Source of the DNA: DASYTH01 sp035762905
Lineage (GTDB): Bacteria; Actinomycetota; Actinomycetes; Mycobacteriales; Pseudonocardiaceae
Reading direction: 5' to 3'
Assembly (NCBI RefSeq): GCF_035762905.1
Contig: NZ_DASUCC010000056.1
Location: forward strand, 1-64,000
Length of the DNA stretch: 64,000 nucleotides
Shown here: positions 25,498 to 35,448 of the stretch, one piece after another
Position numbering within the stretch: the first letter of the stretch is position 1
Layout of the letters: the number at the start of each line of letters is the position of its first letter
Translations under genes and position numbers: made by a program
The notes under the pieces: model-generated
Seen by the model: only the letters and a program-made list of their open reading frames with translations
Told to the model about the DNA's origin: nothing
Databases searched by the model: none

Positions 25498-28400
25498 GTC
25501 GGCCCAGGGTTCGGCGCGATTCGGGAGCCGATGGTCGCGCCGGCCACGGTGGCGGCGGTGGCGCTGGACAGGGCGATGGTCCAGGCCAGTGGGCCGAGCG
25601 GGGTGCAGCCGAAGAACTGGCTCACCCCGGGGGTTTGGATGATGCCGGCGAGCAGCGCGGCGGAGCCGAGGCCGGCGGCGAGCACGGTGCGGTCCCGGCC
25701 GCCGGCGATGAGCGTCTGGCCGAGTTGGGTGCCGACCAGGGCGGCCAGGGCGACCGTGCCGGCGCGGCGCGGGCGGCCGGTGAACCGGGCCAGGGTCCAG
25801 GCGGTGGTGGCGGCCAGCGTGGTGGTGCCGGCCCGGGTGGCCATGTCGCGGGTCAGGGCGGCGCCGAGCGAGCTGCTCGGGCCCTCGCGGAGCAGGTCGG
25901 TGCCGGCGCCCGGGTGGCGCAGCGCGATGGCCATGGCCGGGGCCAGGTCGGTGAGCAGGTTGACCAGCAGCAGTTGGCGGGCGGTGAGCGGGGACCGGCC
26001 GGTGATCAGCGAGCCGAGCACGGTGAAGCCGATCTCGCCAAGGTTGCCGCCGAGCAGGATGCCGAGTGCCTCGCGCACCGACACCCACATGGCGCGGCCC
26101 TCGACCAGCGCGTTGATGATGGTCTCCAGCCGGTCGTCGGTGACCACCAGGTCGGCGGCGGCGCGGGCGGCGGGGGTGCCGCGCTTGCCGAGCGCGATGC
26201 CCACGTCGGCGAGCCGGATCGCCGGGGCGTCGTTGGCGCCGTCGCCGGTCATCGCCACCACCCGGCCGTGCCGCTGGTAGGCCTGGATGATCCGGACCTT
26301 CTGCGCCGGGCTGCACCGGGCGATCACGTCGACCCCGGCGAGCGCGTCGGCCAGCCGGTCGTCGTCCAGGTCGTCGATCTCGGCGCCGGTGAGCACGGTG
26401 ACCTCGCCGTTCTGCCCGGTCACCCGTTCCGCGACGGCCTCGCCGGTGGCCGGGTGATCGCCGGTGATCATGACCATCCGGACGCCGGCCTCGCGTAGCG
26501 CGGTCGCGGCGGGCGCGGCGCTGTCCCGGACCGGGTCGGCCAGCGCGACGAACCCGAGCAGACCCAGGTCGCGCACGGCCTCATCGGAGGGCTCCGCCGC
26601 GGTGTCCAGCTCGCGCTCGGCCACGGCGAGCACCCGGTGCCCGGCGGCGGCGAGCTCGGCCACCCGGTCCGCCAGCCGCCGGCGGGCGGCCTCGTCGATC
26701 GGGTGCCGGGAACCGTTGCACAGGTGCCGGGTGGCCCGCGGCAGGATCACCTCGGGTGCGCCCTTGACGGACAGCACCGTGCGCCGGCCGGTCCGTCCGA
26801 CGGTGGCGTGGTAGCCGCGGCTGGGCTCGAACGGCACCGAGTCCGTGTCGCGCCAGCCGGTGCCGACGCCGACCCCGGCCCGGCGGGCGCCCTCGACGAT
26901 GGCCCGGTCGGTCTGGTGCGGCAGCTCGGCCGGATCCTCGGCACCCGGGGTCGCCCGCAGCGCCGCGGCCAGCACCCGGCGCCGCCGCTGGTCCAACTTC
27001 GTCGCCGGGACGGCGGTTTCCCCATCGTCGACCAGGCTCACCGACAGCCGGCCCTCGGTGAGCGTGCCGGTCTTGTCGAAGCACAGCACGTCCACCCGGC
27101 CCAGTGCCTCGATGGTCCGCGGGTTGCGCACCATCGCGCCGTGCTCGGCCAGCCGCCGGGCGGCGGCCAGCTGCGCGGCGTTGACCAGGAACGGCAGGCC
27201 CTCCGGAACCGAGGCCACCGCGAGGTTGACCGCGGCGCCAAGGCTCTGCCGCAGTGGGATGCCGCGAACCAGCCCGGCACCGGCGACCGCGGCGGCCGAG
27301 CCGGCGGCCACCGGCAGGATGCGCCGGGTCAGCTCGGCGAGCCGGGCCTCCACGCCGGTGGCCGGCGCCGCGCGCCGGGCCGCGGCCATGCCCCGGCCCA
27401 CCTCGGTCGCGTCGCCGGTGGCCACCACCACCGCGACCGCCCGGCCGACCGCCACCGTAGTGCCCTCGTAGAGCATGGAGGCGCGCTCGGCGATCTCGGC
27501 CGCCACCACCGGGGCCGGGTCCTTGGCCGCCGGCAGCGACTCGCCGGTCAGCGAGGACTCGTCCACCTCGACGCCGTCGGCCTCGAGCAGCCGGCAGTCG
27601 GCCGGCACCACGTCGCCGGACTCGAGCACCACCACGTCCCCGATCACCAGCTGGTTGGCGCCGATCCGGTGCGGTGCGCCGGACCGGCGCACGGTCGCCG
27701 CCACCGCGGAGCGCTCCAGCAGGCTGGCCAGCGCCCGTTCGGTGTGCACCTGCTGCAGGCTGCCGATCAGTGCGGAGAGCCCGATCAGGCCGGTGACCAG
27801 CACGGCGTCGGTCGGTGAGCCCACCGACGCCGAGATCGCCGCGCCCGCGGCCAGCACCGGGGTCAGCGGGTTGGCCAACTCGGCCAGGAACGTGCGGACC
27901 AGGCTGGCGCTGGCCGGGCCGGCACCGTCCGTACCACCGGTGCGGCGGCGCCGGACCTCCTGCTCCGGCAGGCCGTCGATGGCCGAGCGGACCCGGTCGA
28001 GCACGACGTTCGGCGGCATCAGGTGCCAGGGGGTGGCACCGCCGCCGGCCGGGGCGGGGGAGTACCGGCCCAGGCCGCGAGCCCGCAGGAAGCCGTCGAC
28101 GAAGCCGATCGCGGCGCCGGCGTTGACCGCGCGCAGCGCCGATCCGGCCGGCCGGGCCCGGGCGCCGAGGGCGTTCACCGCGCCGATGCCGCTGACCGCG
28201 AGCGCCACCCGGGTTCCGTCGTCGGTCACCCGCCGGGCCACGCCGGTCGCCGCGACGATCAGTGCCGCGGTCTCCAGGTCCGCTCCGACCAGCAGGTGCG
28301 CGCCCCACGGCGGCGGGTCGCCGGCCGGGTGCACGCCGATGCCACAGTCCGCCGAGCCGAGCGCGCGGCGGTCGGCGGACAGCAGCGCCACCACGTGCCC

Positions 28401-29885
28401 GTCGGCCTGCAGCCCGCGCACCGCGCCGACCAGGCCCGCCGGGCCGTCACCGGTCGGCAGCAGGTCGTCGGCGAAGCCGAACCGGTTGTGCTCCCGCGCC
28501 TGCGCCACCAGTACCCGTAGCCCCACGTCGTGTGCCGCGGCGGCGACCGTCTCGATGCCCGGCGCGGTCTCCTCGTCGATGGCCAGAAGGGCCTGCAGCC
28601 GACGACCGCGGGCGAGACCGAGCAGTTCGGCCGCGCCGCGCCGGTGTAGCCGCTGCCGCTCACGGGCACCCTTGCGGCCGGTCAGGTCCAGCTTGGCCAG
28701 TGGTCCGAGCACCCAGTCGCCGTCCCGCCGCACCGCCATCGGGTCCGTCTCATTGAACAACTGAAAGGCTCGCTCGGCCAGCTCGGTGGGGTCGCCGTCT
28801 GGCAGCGGGACCAGGTCGGCGAGCAGCCAGCGGCCGGTGCCCAGCACCCGGGCGTCCAGCACCAGCACGTCGAGGCGGTCCAGACCGCGCAGCACGGACC
28901 GGTCCATCACCAGCGCACCCCGGCGGGCCAGCAGCACGCCGAGCCGGGCGGCGAACGCCGCGGCCGCCGCACCGGGGGCCTTGGGCAAGGAGGCCAGTCC
29001 GAGCGCGATGGCCTTGCGCGCTCCGGCGAACGGCAGCGCCGCGACCCCGGCCGCGGCACCCGCGGTCAGGGACCGCCGGGCGTACCGGTCGGCCGGGGAT
29101 CCGGGCAGCGGGCGGGGCCGCTCGACCACCACCGGGTCCGCGGCGGCGTGCTCGGGTCCGGGGATCAGCTCGGACTCGGCCCGGCACCAGGCCCGCGCGT
29201 GGGCCCGGGCCTCGTGCCATTGCACGGTCCGCTGACCGATGTCCAGCATGGTGCCCTCGCCTCGGGCCGCCAGGCCCTGGACCAGCGCCGCCGCCATCGA
29301 GGTGGTGCTGTCCGCGCGTTCCGGTCCACCCAGCCGCCGCTCGGCCAGCCGGCGCAGGTCCGGGTGCAGGTCGAGCGCCGCGACCAGACCGGCCAGCTCG
29401 GCCGGCAACGGCGCCCACGGCGCGATCCGGTTGATCGTGGCGAGCAGCAGGCCCAGCCCGTCCACCGCGAGCGTGGGCAGTAGCCGGGTGCGCGCGGGGC
29501 CGTCGGCCGGGTGGTGCAGCTCCTCCTCGGCGGTGCGTTCCTCGGGGCTGGCCGGCTCCGTCTCGCCCCGCGCAACCAGGCGGATCAGCTCCGAACGCCG
29601 GGGCGCCGGATCGTGCACCGCGATGATCACCCGCGAGCTGGGCGCGTTCACCCTGGCCCAATGCACCCCGGGGTGATCGTTCAGCGCCCGCTCGATCCGG
29701 CGTGCGACCCGTTCGCCGCGCGGGCCGTGCACGCCGTGCACCTCCACGTACAACCGTCCCGGACAGGTCCACACGCGACGCCGGGGCCCGTTCTCCAGCG
29801 CGGTCAGGGCCAGACCGGCCAGCCCTCGACTCAACCGGGTGACCGCGCTGACCGGGCCGGGGAACCGCACGCCGAGCAACTCCAT
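25494..29885 (-). CDS. Very large P-type cation ATPase, CtpI-like
   Basis: The 1463-residue protein ends with a normal P-type ATPase core. TGES is at 780-783 (A-domain), the phosphorylated Asp937 is in CFDKTGTLTEGRLSV, and GDGANDAPAIRLADVGIALG is near 1214. About six C-terminal membrane segments follow. The first 750 residues are an extra module that looks like a degenerate copy of an HMA/P-ATPase front end: EVHGVHGPRGERVARRIERAL near residue 48 resembles an HMA domain without the CxxC, and residues 300-560 recall a partial HAD-type domain without DKTG. This build is that of mycobacterial CtpI (about 1600 residues). The ion is unknown; CtpI is usually discussed as a divalent-cation or Ca-type pump. 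Confidence 0.9.
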   Translation of the reverse strand: MELLGVRFPGPVSAVTRLSRGLAGLALTALENGPRRRVWTCPGRLYVEVHGVHGPRGERVARRIERALNDHPGVHWARVNAPSSRVIIAVHDPAPRRSELIRLVARGETEPASPEERTAEEELHHPADGPARTRLLPTLAVDGLGLLLATINRIAPWAPLPAELAGLVAALDLHPDLRRLAERRLGGPERADSTTSMAAALVQGLAARGEGTMLDIGQRTVQWHEARAHARAWCRAESELIPGPEHAAADPVVVERPRPLPGSPADRYARRSLTAGAAAGVAALPFAGARKAIALGLASLPKAPGAAAAAFAARLGVLLARRGALVMDRSVLRGLDRLDVLVLDARVLGTGRWLLADLVPLPDGDPTELAERAFQLFNETDPMAVRRDGDWVLGPLAKLDLTGRKGARERQRLHRRGAAELLGLARGRRLQALLAIDEETAPGIETVAAAAHDVGLRVLVAQAREHNRFGFADDLLPTGDGPAGLVGAVRGLQADGHVVALLSADRRALGSADCGIGVHPAGDPPPWGAHLLVGADLETAALIVAATGVARRVTDDGTRVALAVSGIGAVNALGARARPAGSALRAVNAGAAIGFVDGFLRARGLGRYSPAPAGGGATPWHLMPPNVVLDRVRSAIDGLPEQEVRRRRTGGTDGAGPASASLVRTFLAELANPLTPVLAAGAAISASVGSPTDAVLVTGLIGLSALIGSLQQVHTERALASLLERSAVAATVRRSGAPHRIGANQLVIGDVVVLESGDVVPADCRLLEADGVEVDESSLTGESLPAAKDPAPVVAAEIAERASMLYEGTTVAVGRAVAVVVATGDATEVGRGMAAARRAAPATGVEARLAELTRRILPVAAGSAAAVAGAGLVRGIPLRQSLGAAVNLAVASVPEGLPFLVNAAQLAAARRLAEHGAMVRNPRTIEALGRVDVLCFDKTGTLTEGRLSVSLVDDGETAVPATKLDQRRRRVLAAALRATPGAEDPAELPHQTDRAIVEGARRAGVGVGTGWRDTDSVPFEPSRGYHATVGRTGRRTVLSVKGAPEVILPRATRHLCNGSRHPIDEAARRRLADRVAELAAAGHRVLAVAERELDTAAEPSDEAVRDLGLLGFVALADPVRDSAAPAATALREAGVRMVMITGDHPATGEAVAERVTGQNGEVTVLTGAEIDDLDDDRLADALAGVDVIARCSPAQKVRIIQAYQRHGRVVAMTGDGANDAPAIRLADVGIALGKRGTPAARAAADLVVTDDRLETIINALVEGRAMWVSVREALGILLGGNLGEIGFTVLGSLITGRSPLTARQLLLVNLLTDLAPAMAIALRHPGAGTDLLREGPSSSLGAALTRDMATRAGTTTLAATTAWTLARFTGRPRRAGTVALAALVGTQLGQTLIAGGRDRTVLAAGLGSAALLAGIIQTPGVSQFFGCTPLGPLAWTIALSSATAATVAGATIGSRIAPNPGPT

Positions 29886-30009
29886 GACGGCGGCTTCCCC
29901 GCTTTGCCATCCGGCGAAACCGAGACGTCGCGGGCGTGCGGGGGTTCAACTGGTCGGGGTGCGCCCCGCTCACCATGTGTAAGGCCGAAGGCGCTGGGTA
30001 GCCACGATC

Positions 30010-31530
30010 ATGACGACGACGACCGCGCGACAGTCGCTGTGGCTGGCAGACTCCGGCGCCGGGGTGGACTATCCCGCGCTCGCCGGGGCGGTGACCGTGG
30101 ACGTGGCGGTGGTCGGCGCCGGCATCACCGGGCTGACCACCGCGCTGCTGCTGAACCGGGCCGGTCTGCGGGTGGCCGTGCTGGAGGCCGGCCGGGTCGG
30201 GCACGGCGCCAGCGGCAACAACACCGCGAAGGTCAGCGCCCTGCAGGCGACGGTCTACTCGGAACTGATCAGGCGGCACGGGGTGGCCGCGGCGGCCGGA
30301 TATGCCGAGGCCAACCTGGCCGGCGTGGCGACACTGGCCGAAATCGTGGAGCAGGAGGGCATCGACTGTGCCCTGGAGCGCCGGCCGGCGCTCACCTACG
30401 CCATCTCCGAGTCCGAGCGGGACACCGTCGCGGCCGAGTTCGAGGCGGCCCGGCGGGCCGGGCTTGCCGTCGTCCAGGACTCCGACGGCGCCGGTCTGCC
30501 GCTCCCGACCTATGGCTCGGTACGGCTGGCCGACCAGTTGGCCATTCATCCGGTGCGCTACCTGCGTGGGCTCGCGGCCGCGGTGCACGGCGACCGGAGC
30601 CGGGTGTACGAGGACAGCCGGGTGCTCGAGGTGCGGGCCGGCGGCACATCCACGGTGCGGACCGCGGGGGGAACCGTGCGGGCGGAGTGGATCGTGATCG
30701 CCACCCACGCCCCGATGCTGGACCGCGGCCTGTACTTCGCCCGGCTCAAGGCGATGCGGTCGTACTGCGTGGCGGCCCGGCTGCGTTCCGGCCGCCCGCC
30801 GGTCGGGCTGGCGATCAATGCCGGCGACCCGGTGCGGTCGATCGCGTCCGCCGGTGACCTGCTGATCATCGGGGGACAGGGCCATCCCGCGGGCGAACGC
30901 GGCGTGGACGCGGGACGCTACCTGGCGTTGGAGTCGTTCGCGCGCAAGCACTGGGACGTTGCCGAGATCACCCACCGGTGGTCGGCACAGGACCTTTACG
31001 CCTACGACGGCCTACCGATGATCGGTTCGTACACCCCCGGCTCGCGCAATGTGTTCGTGGCCACCGGCTACCGGAAGTGGGGACTGGCCACGGCCACCGC
31101 GGCGGCCATGCTGCTCAGGGATTCCCTTACCGGCCAGAGCAATCCGTGGACCGCCCTGTTCGCTCCGCACCGGCTGAGCCTGCGCGATCTGCCGGAGTTG
31201 GCCCGGCTCAACGGAAAGGTGGCGGTGGACCTGGTCGGCGACCGGCTGCGCCCGGCCGAGGTGTCCGATCCGGCGGACGTTCCGCGCGGCGAGGCGCGTG
31301 TGCTGCGGGACGGCGTCGGGCAGACCGGGGTGTACCGCGACGAGCAGGGCGGGCTGCACGCGGTGTCGTTGCGGTGCACGCATCTGGGCTGCCTACTTCG
31401 GTTCAACGGCGCCGAGTCCAGTTGGGACTGTCCGTGCCACGGCTCGCGGTTCGACGTCGACGGTGCGGTGCTCGAAGGCCCGGCCACCCGGCCATTGCGG
31501 CGCAGGACGCTGTCGGACGAGGAGGCATGA
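30010..31530 (+). CDS. FAD-dependent oxidoreductase with C-terminal Rieske domain
   Basis: This 506-residue protein fuses a DAO-type flavin domain with a Rieske [2Fe-2S] domain. The FAD site is DVAVVGAGITGLTTALLL (residues about 33-50). The middle carries EITHRWSAQDLYAYDGLPMIG and NVFVATGYRKWGL, typical of the family. The C-terminal part holds the two Rieske ligand boxes CTHLGC and CPCHGSRFD (near residues 457 and 477). Such proteins are found in actinobacteria and bacilli and are thought to move electrons between an amine substrate and an acceptor. The ATG follows a weak site. The next gene (VOC) starts 3 bases after its stop. Confidence 0.9.
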   Translation: MTTTTARQSLWLADSGAGVDYPALAGAVTVDVAVVGAGITGLTTALLLNRAGLRVAVLEAGRVGHGASGNNTAKVSALQATVYSELIRRHGVAAAAGYAEANLAGVATLAEIVEQEGIDCALERRPALTYAISESERDTVAAEFEAARRAGLAVVQDSDGAGLPLPTYGSVRLADQLAIHPVRYLRGLAAAVHGDRSRVYEDSRVLEVRAGGTSTVRTAGGTVRAEWIVIATHAPMLDRGLYFARLKAMRSYCVAARLRSGRPPVGLAINAGDPVRSIASAGDLLIIGGQGHPAGERGVDAGRYLALESFARKHWDVAEITHRWSAQDLYAYDGLPMIGSYTPGSRNVFVATGYRKWGLATATAAAMLLRDSLTGQSNPWTALFAPHRLSLRDLPELARLNGKVAVDLVGDRLRPAEVSDPADVPRGEARVLRDGVGQTGVYRDEQGGLHAVSLRCTHLGCLLRFNGAESSWDCPCHGSRFDVDGAVLEGPATRPLRRRTLSDEEA

Positions 31531-31533
31531 CCG

Positions 31534-31911
31534 ATGGCGGTTCGGTTCGCGCAGTGGACGCTGGACGTGCAGGACCCCGAGCTGATGGCGGACTTCTGGT
31601 CCCAGGCCCTCGGGTTCAAGGCCGACCGCGGCGAGGACGGCTCGGTGATGCTGTACCCGCCGGCCGGTGCTCCGCCGGACGTGCCCAACCTGTGGTTGCA
31701 GAACACCGGTGGACCCAAGCGGGGCAAGAACCGCAACCATCCCGACCTGCGGCCGGTGGACGGCGACGTCGATGGTGAGGTCGAGCGGCTGATCGGGCTC
31801 GGTGCCCGGCGCACCGACGTCGGGCAGACCGGAACCGAGGGGTTCGTGGTGCTCGCCGACCCCGAGGGCAACGAGTTCTGCGTGCTGCGGCACGAGCCAC
31901 ACGGCCGATGA
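31534..31911 (+). CDS. VOC-family protein (glyoxalase/bleomycin resistance-like)
   Basis: The 125-residue product has one VOC half-fold pair: FAQWTLDVQDPELMADFWSQALGFK at the start, PPAGAPPDVPNLWLQNTGGPKRGK, and VLADPEGNEFCVL at the end with the terminal Glu metal-ligand region. The ATG is preceded by GAGGAGG inside the end of the FAD-Rieske gene, and the stop-to-start distance is 3 bases, so the pair is one operon. The substrate is not visible. Members serve as glyoxalases, dioxygenases or antibiotic-binding proteins. Confidence 0.85.
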   Translation: MAVRFAQWTLDVQDPELMADFWSQALGFKADRGEDGSVMLYPPAGAPPDVPNLWLQNTGGPKRGKNRNHPDLRPVDGDVDGEVERLIGLGARRTDVGQTGTEGFVVLADPEGNEFCVLRHEPHGR

Positions 31912-31979
31912 AGGCGATCACCCGAGGCGACCCCTAGGGGTGCGGAATCAGGGTTGACGCTGGATGCGGCGGCTGGGGT

Positions 31980-32927
31980 GTGGCCGTACCGTCTCTCTCC
32001 GTGGTGGTCATCGAGACGGATGCGCTGGAGAAGCGCTACGAGGGTGGCGTGACGGCGCTGGCCGGGCTGAGCGTGGGAATCGAACCGGGGATCGTGGGGT
32101 TGGTCGGGGCCAACGGGGCCGGGAAGAGCACGCTGATCAAGCTTGCGCTCGGGCTGCTCAGCCCGACCGGGGGCGCGATCCGGGTGCTGGGGCTGGATCC
32201 GGTGACCGAGGCGTCGGCGGTGCGGGCCAGGGTCGGGTACATGCCCGAGCACGACTGCCTGCCGCCGGACGTCTCGGCCGCCGAGCTGATCACGCACCTG
32301 GCCAGGATCTCCGGGCTACCGGCGCCGACCGCGCGGGAACGGGCCTCGGAGACCCTGCGGCACGTCGGCATGTACGAGGAGCGGTACCGCCAGATCGGCG
32401 GCTACTCGACCGGAATGCGGCAGCGGGTCAAGCTCGCCCAGGCATTGGTGCACGACCCGGAGTTGCTCCTGCTGGACGAGCCGACCAACGGGCTGGATCC
32501 GGAGGGCCGCCGGGCGATGCTGGCCCTGGTGCACCGGATCGGCACCGAGTTCGGGATCTCGGTGCTGGTGTGCTCGCACCTGCTCGGCGAGATCGAACGG
32601 ATCTGCACCTCGCTGGTGGCCATCGACGCCGGTCGTCTGCTCCGCTCGGCTTCGCTGTCGGCCATGACCCGCCAGCAGGACGTGCTGATGGTCGAGGTGG
32701 ACGAGGACGCCGGACCGCTGGCCGACCGGCTCGCCGAGGCCGGGTTGACGGTTCGCCGGGCCGAGCGTGGGCTGCTGGTCGAGCTGGACGGGGACCGGAC
32801 CTACGACCTCATCCGGGACGCGGTCGCCCACCTCGAGCTGTCCCTGCACCGGATGCAGCGGCGCCGCAACCAGGTGGCCGACCTGTTCCGTGACCTGAAA
32901 CCGGTTGAGGAGAACCATGTCGGGTAA
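31980..32927 (+). CDS. ABC transporter ATP-binding protein (first unit)
   Basis: This ABC-2-type ATPase has Walker A GANGAGKSTLI, signature YSTGMRQRV and Walker B LLLLDEPTNGLDP, with SHLLGEIERI after it. The C-terminal 70 residues are a regulatory tail. The start is uncertain: GTG at 31980 has no ribosome site, and later GTG codons at 32001-32007 are equally possible (VVVIETDALEKRYEGG is the conserved beginning). It begins a four-gene operon of two ATPase-permease pairs. The permease gene that follows starts inside the end of this gene, with GAGGAG as its site. Confidence 0.85.
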   Translation: MAVPSLSVVVIETDALEKRYEGGVTALAGLSVGIEPGIVGLVGANGAGKSTLIKLALGLLSPTGGAIRVLGLDPVTEASAVRARVGYMPEHDCLPPDVSAAELITHLARISGLPAPTARERASETLRHVGMYEERYRQIGGYSTGMRQRVKLAQALVHDPELLLLDEPTNGLDPEGRRAMLALVHRIGTEFGISVLVCSHLLGEIERICTSLVAIDAGRLLRSASLSAMTRQQDVLMVEVDEDAGPLADRLAEAGLTVRRAERGLLVELDGDRTYDLIRDAVAHLELSLHRMQRRRNQVADLFRDLKPVEENHVG

Positions 32928-33789
32928 CGCTCCCGCGGGTGTCGGCGGAGTCATCCACGACATCGGATACCAGCGCTACACCGGCGCCCGGCTGGGCCGC
33001 GGCTACGCCGCACGCTCACTGTGGACCTACAGTCTGCGCACCGCATACGGGCTCGGGCGCACCGCCAAGGCGAAGATCCTGCCGCTCGGGCTGTTCACGC
33101 TGGCCTGCATCGCGTCGGTGGTTCTGGTGATGGTCAACACCCAGTCGCCGGAACCGGTGCTGAGCTACGTCGGCCTGGTCGCCACGTTCTCTTACGCGGC
33201 AACGGTTTTCGCGGCGATCGTCGGGCCGGAGCTGGTGTCGAGGGATCTGCGCAACAAGGTGCTCGCCCTGTATCTGTCCCGGCCGATCCACCGGTCGGAC
33301 TACGCGCTGGCGAAGCTGGCCGCACTGGCCACCGCGGTGTTCGTCCTGTTCACCGGGCCGATGCTGATCATGTTCGTCGGCATGGCGTTCAACACCAGCA
33401 CGGGCCTTTCCGGAGTCCTGGACGAGATCGGCGGCCTGCTCGCCGGGCTCGCCGCCGCGGTGATCCACTCGGCGGTGTTCGCGGCGCTGGCCCTGCCGCT
33501 GGCCGCGCTGACCGGCCGCCGGATGTTCGGCACCGGCCTGATCATGGCCGTCTTCCTGCTCTCGGCGCCGGTGTCCGGTGCGGTCCGGGCACTCGACGAC
33601 GGCGCGCTCGGCCAACTCGCCGGCCTGCTCGATCCGGTCAGCCTGGTCAACGGGGTGGACCGGTGGCTGTTCGGCGAGGGACTCGTGCAGACCGGGCCGT
33701 ACGGCGCGGTGTACGGCCTTGCCGCGCTGGCACTGATCGCCGCCGGCACCGCCGCCCTACTGTGGCGCTACCGGAAGGTGAAGGCATGA
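32917..33789 (+). CDS. ABC-2 transporter permease (first unit)
   Basis: ATG at 32917 is preceded by GAGGAGAA; the gene overlaps the ATPase gene by 11 bases. The 290-residue product has an N-terminal cytoplasmic part (VIHDIGYQRYTGARLGRGYA) and about six membrane segments, with GPELVSRDLRNKVLALYLSRPIHR as the characteristic loop that precedes the third. The ABC-2 permease fold is typical of exporters, with no extracellular binding domain. The cargo is unknown. Confidence 0.85.
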   Translation: MSGNAPAGVGGVIHDIGYQRYTGARLGRGYAARSLWTYSLRTAYGLGRTAKAKILPLGLFTLACIASVVLVMVNTQSPEPVLSYVGLVATFSYAATVFAAIVGPELVSRDLRNKVLALYLSRPIHRSDYALAKLAALATAVFVLFTGPMLIMFVGMAFNTSTGLSGVLDEIGGLLAGLAAAVIHSAVFAALALPLAALTGRRMFGTGLIMAVFLLSAPVSGAVRALDDGALGQLAGLLDPVSLVNGVDRWLFGEGLVQTGPYGAVYGLAALALIAAGTAALLWRYRKVKA

Positions 33790-34706
33790 AGACAACCACA
33801 GTGGAGCTTGCGTCGGTTTCGCGTTGGTACGGCAACGTGGTCGCGGTCAACGACGTGACGCTGACCGTGGGTCCCGGGGTGACCGGGCTGCTCGGGCCGA
33901 ACGGCGCCGGCAAGACCACCGTGCTGCACATGATCGCCGGCCTGCTGCGCCCGTCCCAGGGCACGCTCACCGTCGGGGCGGCGCCGAGCTGGCGCAACCC
34001 CGACGTGTACCGCCGGCTCGGTCTGGTCACCGAACACGAAGGGGTGCCGGGGTTCCTCACCGCGTGGGAGTTCGTGCACGCCAGCGCGACGCTGCACCGG
34101 CTGCCGAACCCGGCGGCGGCGACCCGGCGCGCGCTGGACATCGTGGAGCTCTCCGACGTCGAGCGCCGGCGGATCTCCACCTACTCCAAGGGGATGCGGC
34201 AGCGGACCCGGTTGGCCGCCGCGCTGGTGCACGATCCCGAGGTGCTGGTGCTGGACGAGCCGTTCAACGGCATGGATCCCCGGCAGCGGCTGCACATGAT
34301 GGACCTGCTGCACCGGATGGCCGGCGACGGCCGGACCATCCTGTTCAGCTCGCACATCCTCGAGGAGGTCGAGCAGCTCTCCGGCACCGTGCAGGTGATC
34401 GTCGCCGGCCGGCTCGCCGCGTCCGGGGACTACCGGCACATCCGCCGGTTGATGACCACCCGGCCGCACGTCTTCGTCATCGAGTCCTCGGACGACCGGC
34501 GGCTCGGAACCGTGCTGATGCACCAGCCATCGGTGTCCGGGGTCGAGTTGGTCGCCGACACGGGCCTGCAGGTGCGAGCCAACGACTACGGCACGTTCAC
34601 CCGGGCCCTGGCCAAGGCGGCCAGGGACGCGGACATCCGGCTGACCGGCGTGCTGCCTTCCGACGAGTCCCTCGAGGACGTGTTCTCCTACCTGGTGGGG
34701 CAATGA
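33786..34706 (+). CDS. ABC transporter ATP-binding protein (second unit)
   Basis: The 306-residue ATPase starts by ATGA overlap with the preceding permease gene. Walker A is GPNGAGKTTVL, signature YSKGMRQRT, and Walker B VLVLDEPFNGMDP with FSSHILEEVEQ. The tail from residue 230 (MTTRPHVFVIESSDDRR and onward) is a regulatory domain. It pairs with the following permease. The two ATPases of the cassette are similar in layout but not close copies, so the cassette probably forms one heteromeric exporter or two related ones. Confidence 0.88.
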   Translation: MKTTTVELASVSRWYGNVVAVNDVTLTVGPGVTGLLGPNGAGKTTVLHMIAGLLRPSQGTLTVGAAPSWRNPDVYRRLGLVTEHEGVPGFLTAWEFVHASATLHRLPNPAAATRRALDIVELSDVERRRISTYSKGMRQRTRLAAALVHDPEVLVLDEPFNGMDPRQRLHMMDLLHRMAGDGRTILFSSHILEEVEQLSGTVQVIVAGRLAASGDYRHIRRLMTTRPHVFVIESSDDRRLGTVLMHQPSVSGVELVADTGLQVRANDYGTFTRALAKAARDADIRLTGVLPSDESLEDVFSYLVGQ

Positions 34707-35416
34707 ACCTGACGATCGCCACGTTGACCGCCCGGGCGCTGTTCGGCCGCAGGCGGGTGCTGTTGCTGTTGCCGATGCCGGCGGTGCTGATCACGCTGAC
34801 CCTGATCGCGAACGGGAGCCCGGAGCCGGTCGCCGAGTGGGGTCCGATCGTGTTCGGTCAGCTCGGTCTCGGCGTGATCCTCCCGCTCACCGCGCTGATC
34901 ATCGGCAGCGGCGTGCTCGGCTTGGAGATCGAGGACGGCACGATCACCCATCTGCTCACCAAACCGTTGCCTCGTCAGGAGATCGTGCTGGCCAAGCTGG
35001 CCGTCGCCTGGGCCGTCTGCACGTGGGCCGCCGCCGTGCCGATCGCGGTCGCCGGACTGCTCGTCGGGTCGGCCGGCCTTGCCGCCGGCCTGTTGCTCGG
35101 CGCCGCGGTGGGCGCGCTGGCCTACTCGGCGGTGTTCGTCGCGCTGAGCCTGATGAGCCGCCGCCCGGTCGCGGTCGGGCTGGTCTACATCATCCTGTGG
35201 GAGAACCTGCTGACCGGCTTCGTCGACGGCACCCGGGTGCTGAGCATCCGGGAGTACGCGGCGGCCATCGCCGAGTGGATCGGCGGGACCGGTTGGTTGC
35301 CGGCACACCTGGCACCGGTCACCGCCATCGTGCTGGCGGCGGTGATCGCCGTCGGCGGCACGATGGCCGCGACCGCCCGGCTGCGCTCCTTCTCCCTCGC
35401 CGGGGAGACGAGCTGA
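34703..35416 (+). CDS. ABC-2 transporter permease (second unit)
   Basis: ATG 34703 overlaps the upstream stop (ATGA). The 237-residue protein has six hydrophobic segments, the first at RRVLLLLPMPAVLITLTLI. The loop LGLEIEDGTITHLLTKPLPRQEIVLAKLAVAWAV matches the ABC-2 permease signature. It ends the four-gene cassette; the next gene starts 32 bases further on with its own signal peptide and probably belongs to a different transcription unit. Confidence 0.86.
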   Translation: MNLTIATLTARALFGRRRVLLLLPMPAVLITLTLIANGSPEPVAEWGPIVFGQLGLGVILPLTALIIGSGVLGLEIEDGTITHLLTKPLPRQEIVLAKLAVAWAVCTWAAAVPIAVAGLLVGSAGLAAGLLLGAAVGALAYSAVFVALSLMSRRPVAVGLVYIILWENLLTGFVDGTRVLSIREYAAAIAEWIGGTGWLPAHLAPVTAIVLAAVIAVGGTMAATARLRSFSLAGETS

Positions 35417-35448
35417 ACCGGGGACAACTGGCCGGCGTAGAAGTCCGC

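Noticed and set aside
31980..31990. A promoter with TTGACG near 31953 for the ABC cassette
   Set aside because: No -10 box is found at 16-19 bases from it, so it is probably coincidental.
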